50,580 bases of DNA from JAAZZIT01 sp964480525 (GTDB lineage: Bacteria > Bacillota > Clostridia > Oscillospirales > Ruminococcaceae), in contig CAYZOV010000012.1 in the NCBI GenBank assembly GCA_964480525.1, positions 1 to 50,580 on the forward strand. Reading direction: 5' to 3'. Of this stretch, positions 50,367-50,580 are shown piece by piece (position 1 is the stretch's first letter; the number at the start of each line of letters is the position of its first letter). The notes under the pieces were generated by a model. That model was not told the DNA's origin and did no database searches. It saw only the letters and a program-made list of their open reading frames with translations. The position numbers and the translations under genes were made by a program.

Positions 50367-50395
50367 ATAATAACACATTTCGGGAAAAATTGCAA
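50367..50395 (-). promoter_or_regulatory. Promoter of the CNNM gene
   Basis: Minus strand -35 TTGCAA, 17-bp spacer, -10 TATTAT with TGT extended -10. The rest of 50396-50580 shows no gene on either strand that can be supported. Confidence 0.72.
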
Positions 50396-50580
50396 TAGAG
50401 GAAACGTGGCGTTTTTATCGTTTGCTCACGCTGTGGTTTGTCTTTTGTAACTGGAAACGTACCGTTTCATCAATTCAGCTCGCAATACTTTTGTTATGTG
50501 TCCTACTTTGTTTTGCTCGCTGGCGTAGTTTGAAATGGTATAAAGTTTTTGATTTTTGCTAACTTTAAACTTTTGTCAGA

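Overview
The window looks like chromosomal DNA of a low-to-mid GC, Gram-positive, fibre-degrading anaerobe of the Oscillospirales, probably Ruminococcus-like. This is inferred from an outer-membrane-free type IV pilus locus, a GH5 endoglucanase lipoprotein, a GH3 beta-xylosidase-type enzyme, Thr-rich linkers, an xPxTG-type surface anchor and strong GGAGG ribosome binding sites. No rRNA, tRNA, CRISPR array, integrase or transposase was seen.

Layout. 1-2.4 kb: a controller-methylase-endonuclease (C-M-R) type II restriction-modification operon. 2.5-2.8 kb: a small accessory gene of DUF6061 type beside strong hairpins. 3.0-17.2 kb: a complete type IV pilus locus on the minus strand, except for pilD. 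Its parts are two paralogous pilins, pilT, pilB, pilD (plus strand), three large minor pilin-like proteins, pilO, a PilM-PilN fusion and pilC. 17.5-18.1 kb: an unknown membrane protein. 18.3-21.0 kb: a three-gene phage-type cassette (LamG-like structural protein, holin, GH25 endolysin) with no other phage genes. 21.0-22.1 kb: a cobalamin riboswitch controlling one secreted DUF4430 (transcobalamin-like) surface protein. 22.2-24.1 kb: a PHP-domain gene followed directly by a GH5 cellulase lipoprotein. 24.2-28.3 kb: DegV, then a three-gene ABC exporter operon. 28.5-29.6 kb: a CAP/SCP lipoprotein with four 57-bp repeats. 29.7-34.8 kb: yfhO, NUDIX, aroE, aroK and a zinc-ribbon membrane protein. 34.8-36.4 kb: a second restriction-modification system (Bsp6I-like endonuclease plus C5-cytosine methylase) inserted beside prfC. 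36.5-50.3 kb: housekeeping genes: prfC, a SulP transporter, azlCD, a GH3 enzyme, an ArsB/NhaD-type permease, a cytidylate kinase-like protein, a yifB/pentapeptide/gtrA operon and a CNNM/CorC protein.

How the parts work together. The pilus locus encodes all parts expected of a Gram-positive machine: subunits, a processing peptidase, extension and retraction ATPases, a platform protein and an alignment complex. The very large minor pilins, one with a calcium-loop-like motif and one with a beta-helix-like body, suggest an adhesive tip; with the neighbouring cellulase this fits attachment to plant fibre. Eighteen promoters can be read, all with a 17-bp spacer and most with an extended -10. Most transcription units end in clear hairpin terminators. 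The least expected parts are the stand-alone phage lysis cassette beside the pilus locus, the B12-controlled surface protein, the structured leader of the major pilin, and the GCNGC-bearing hairpin in front of the second methylase.
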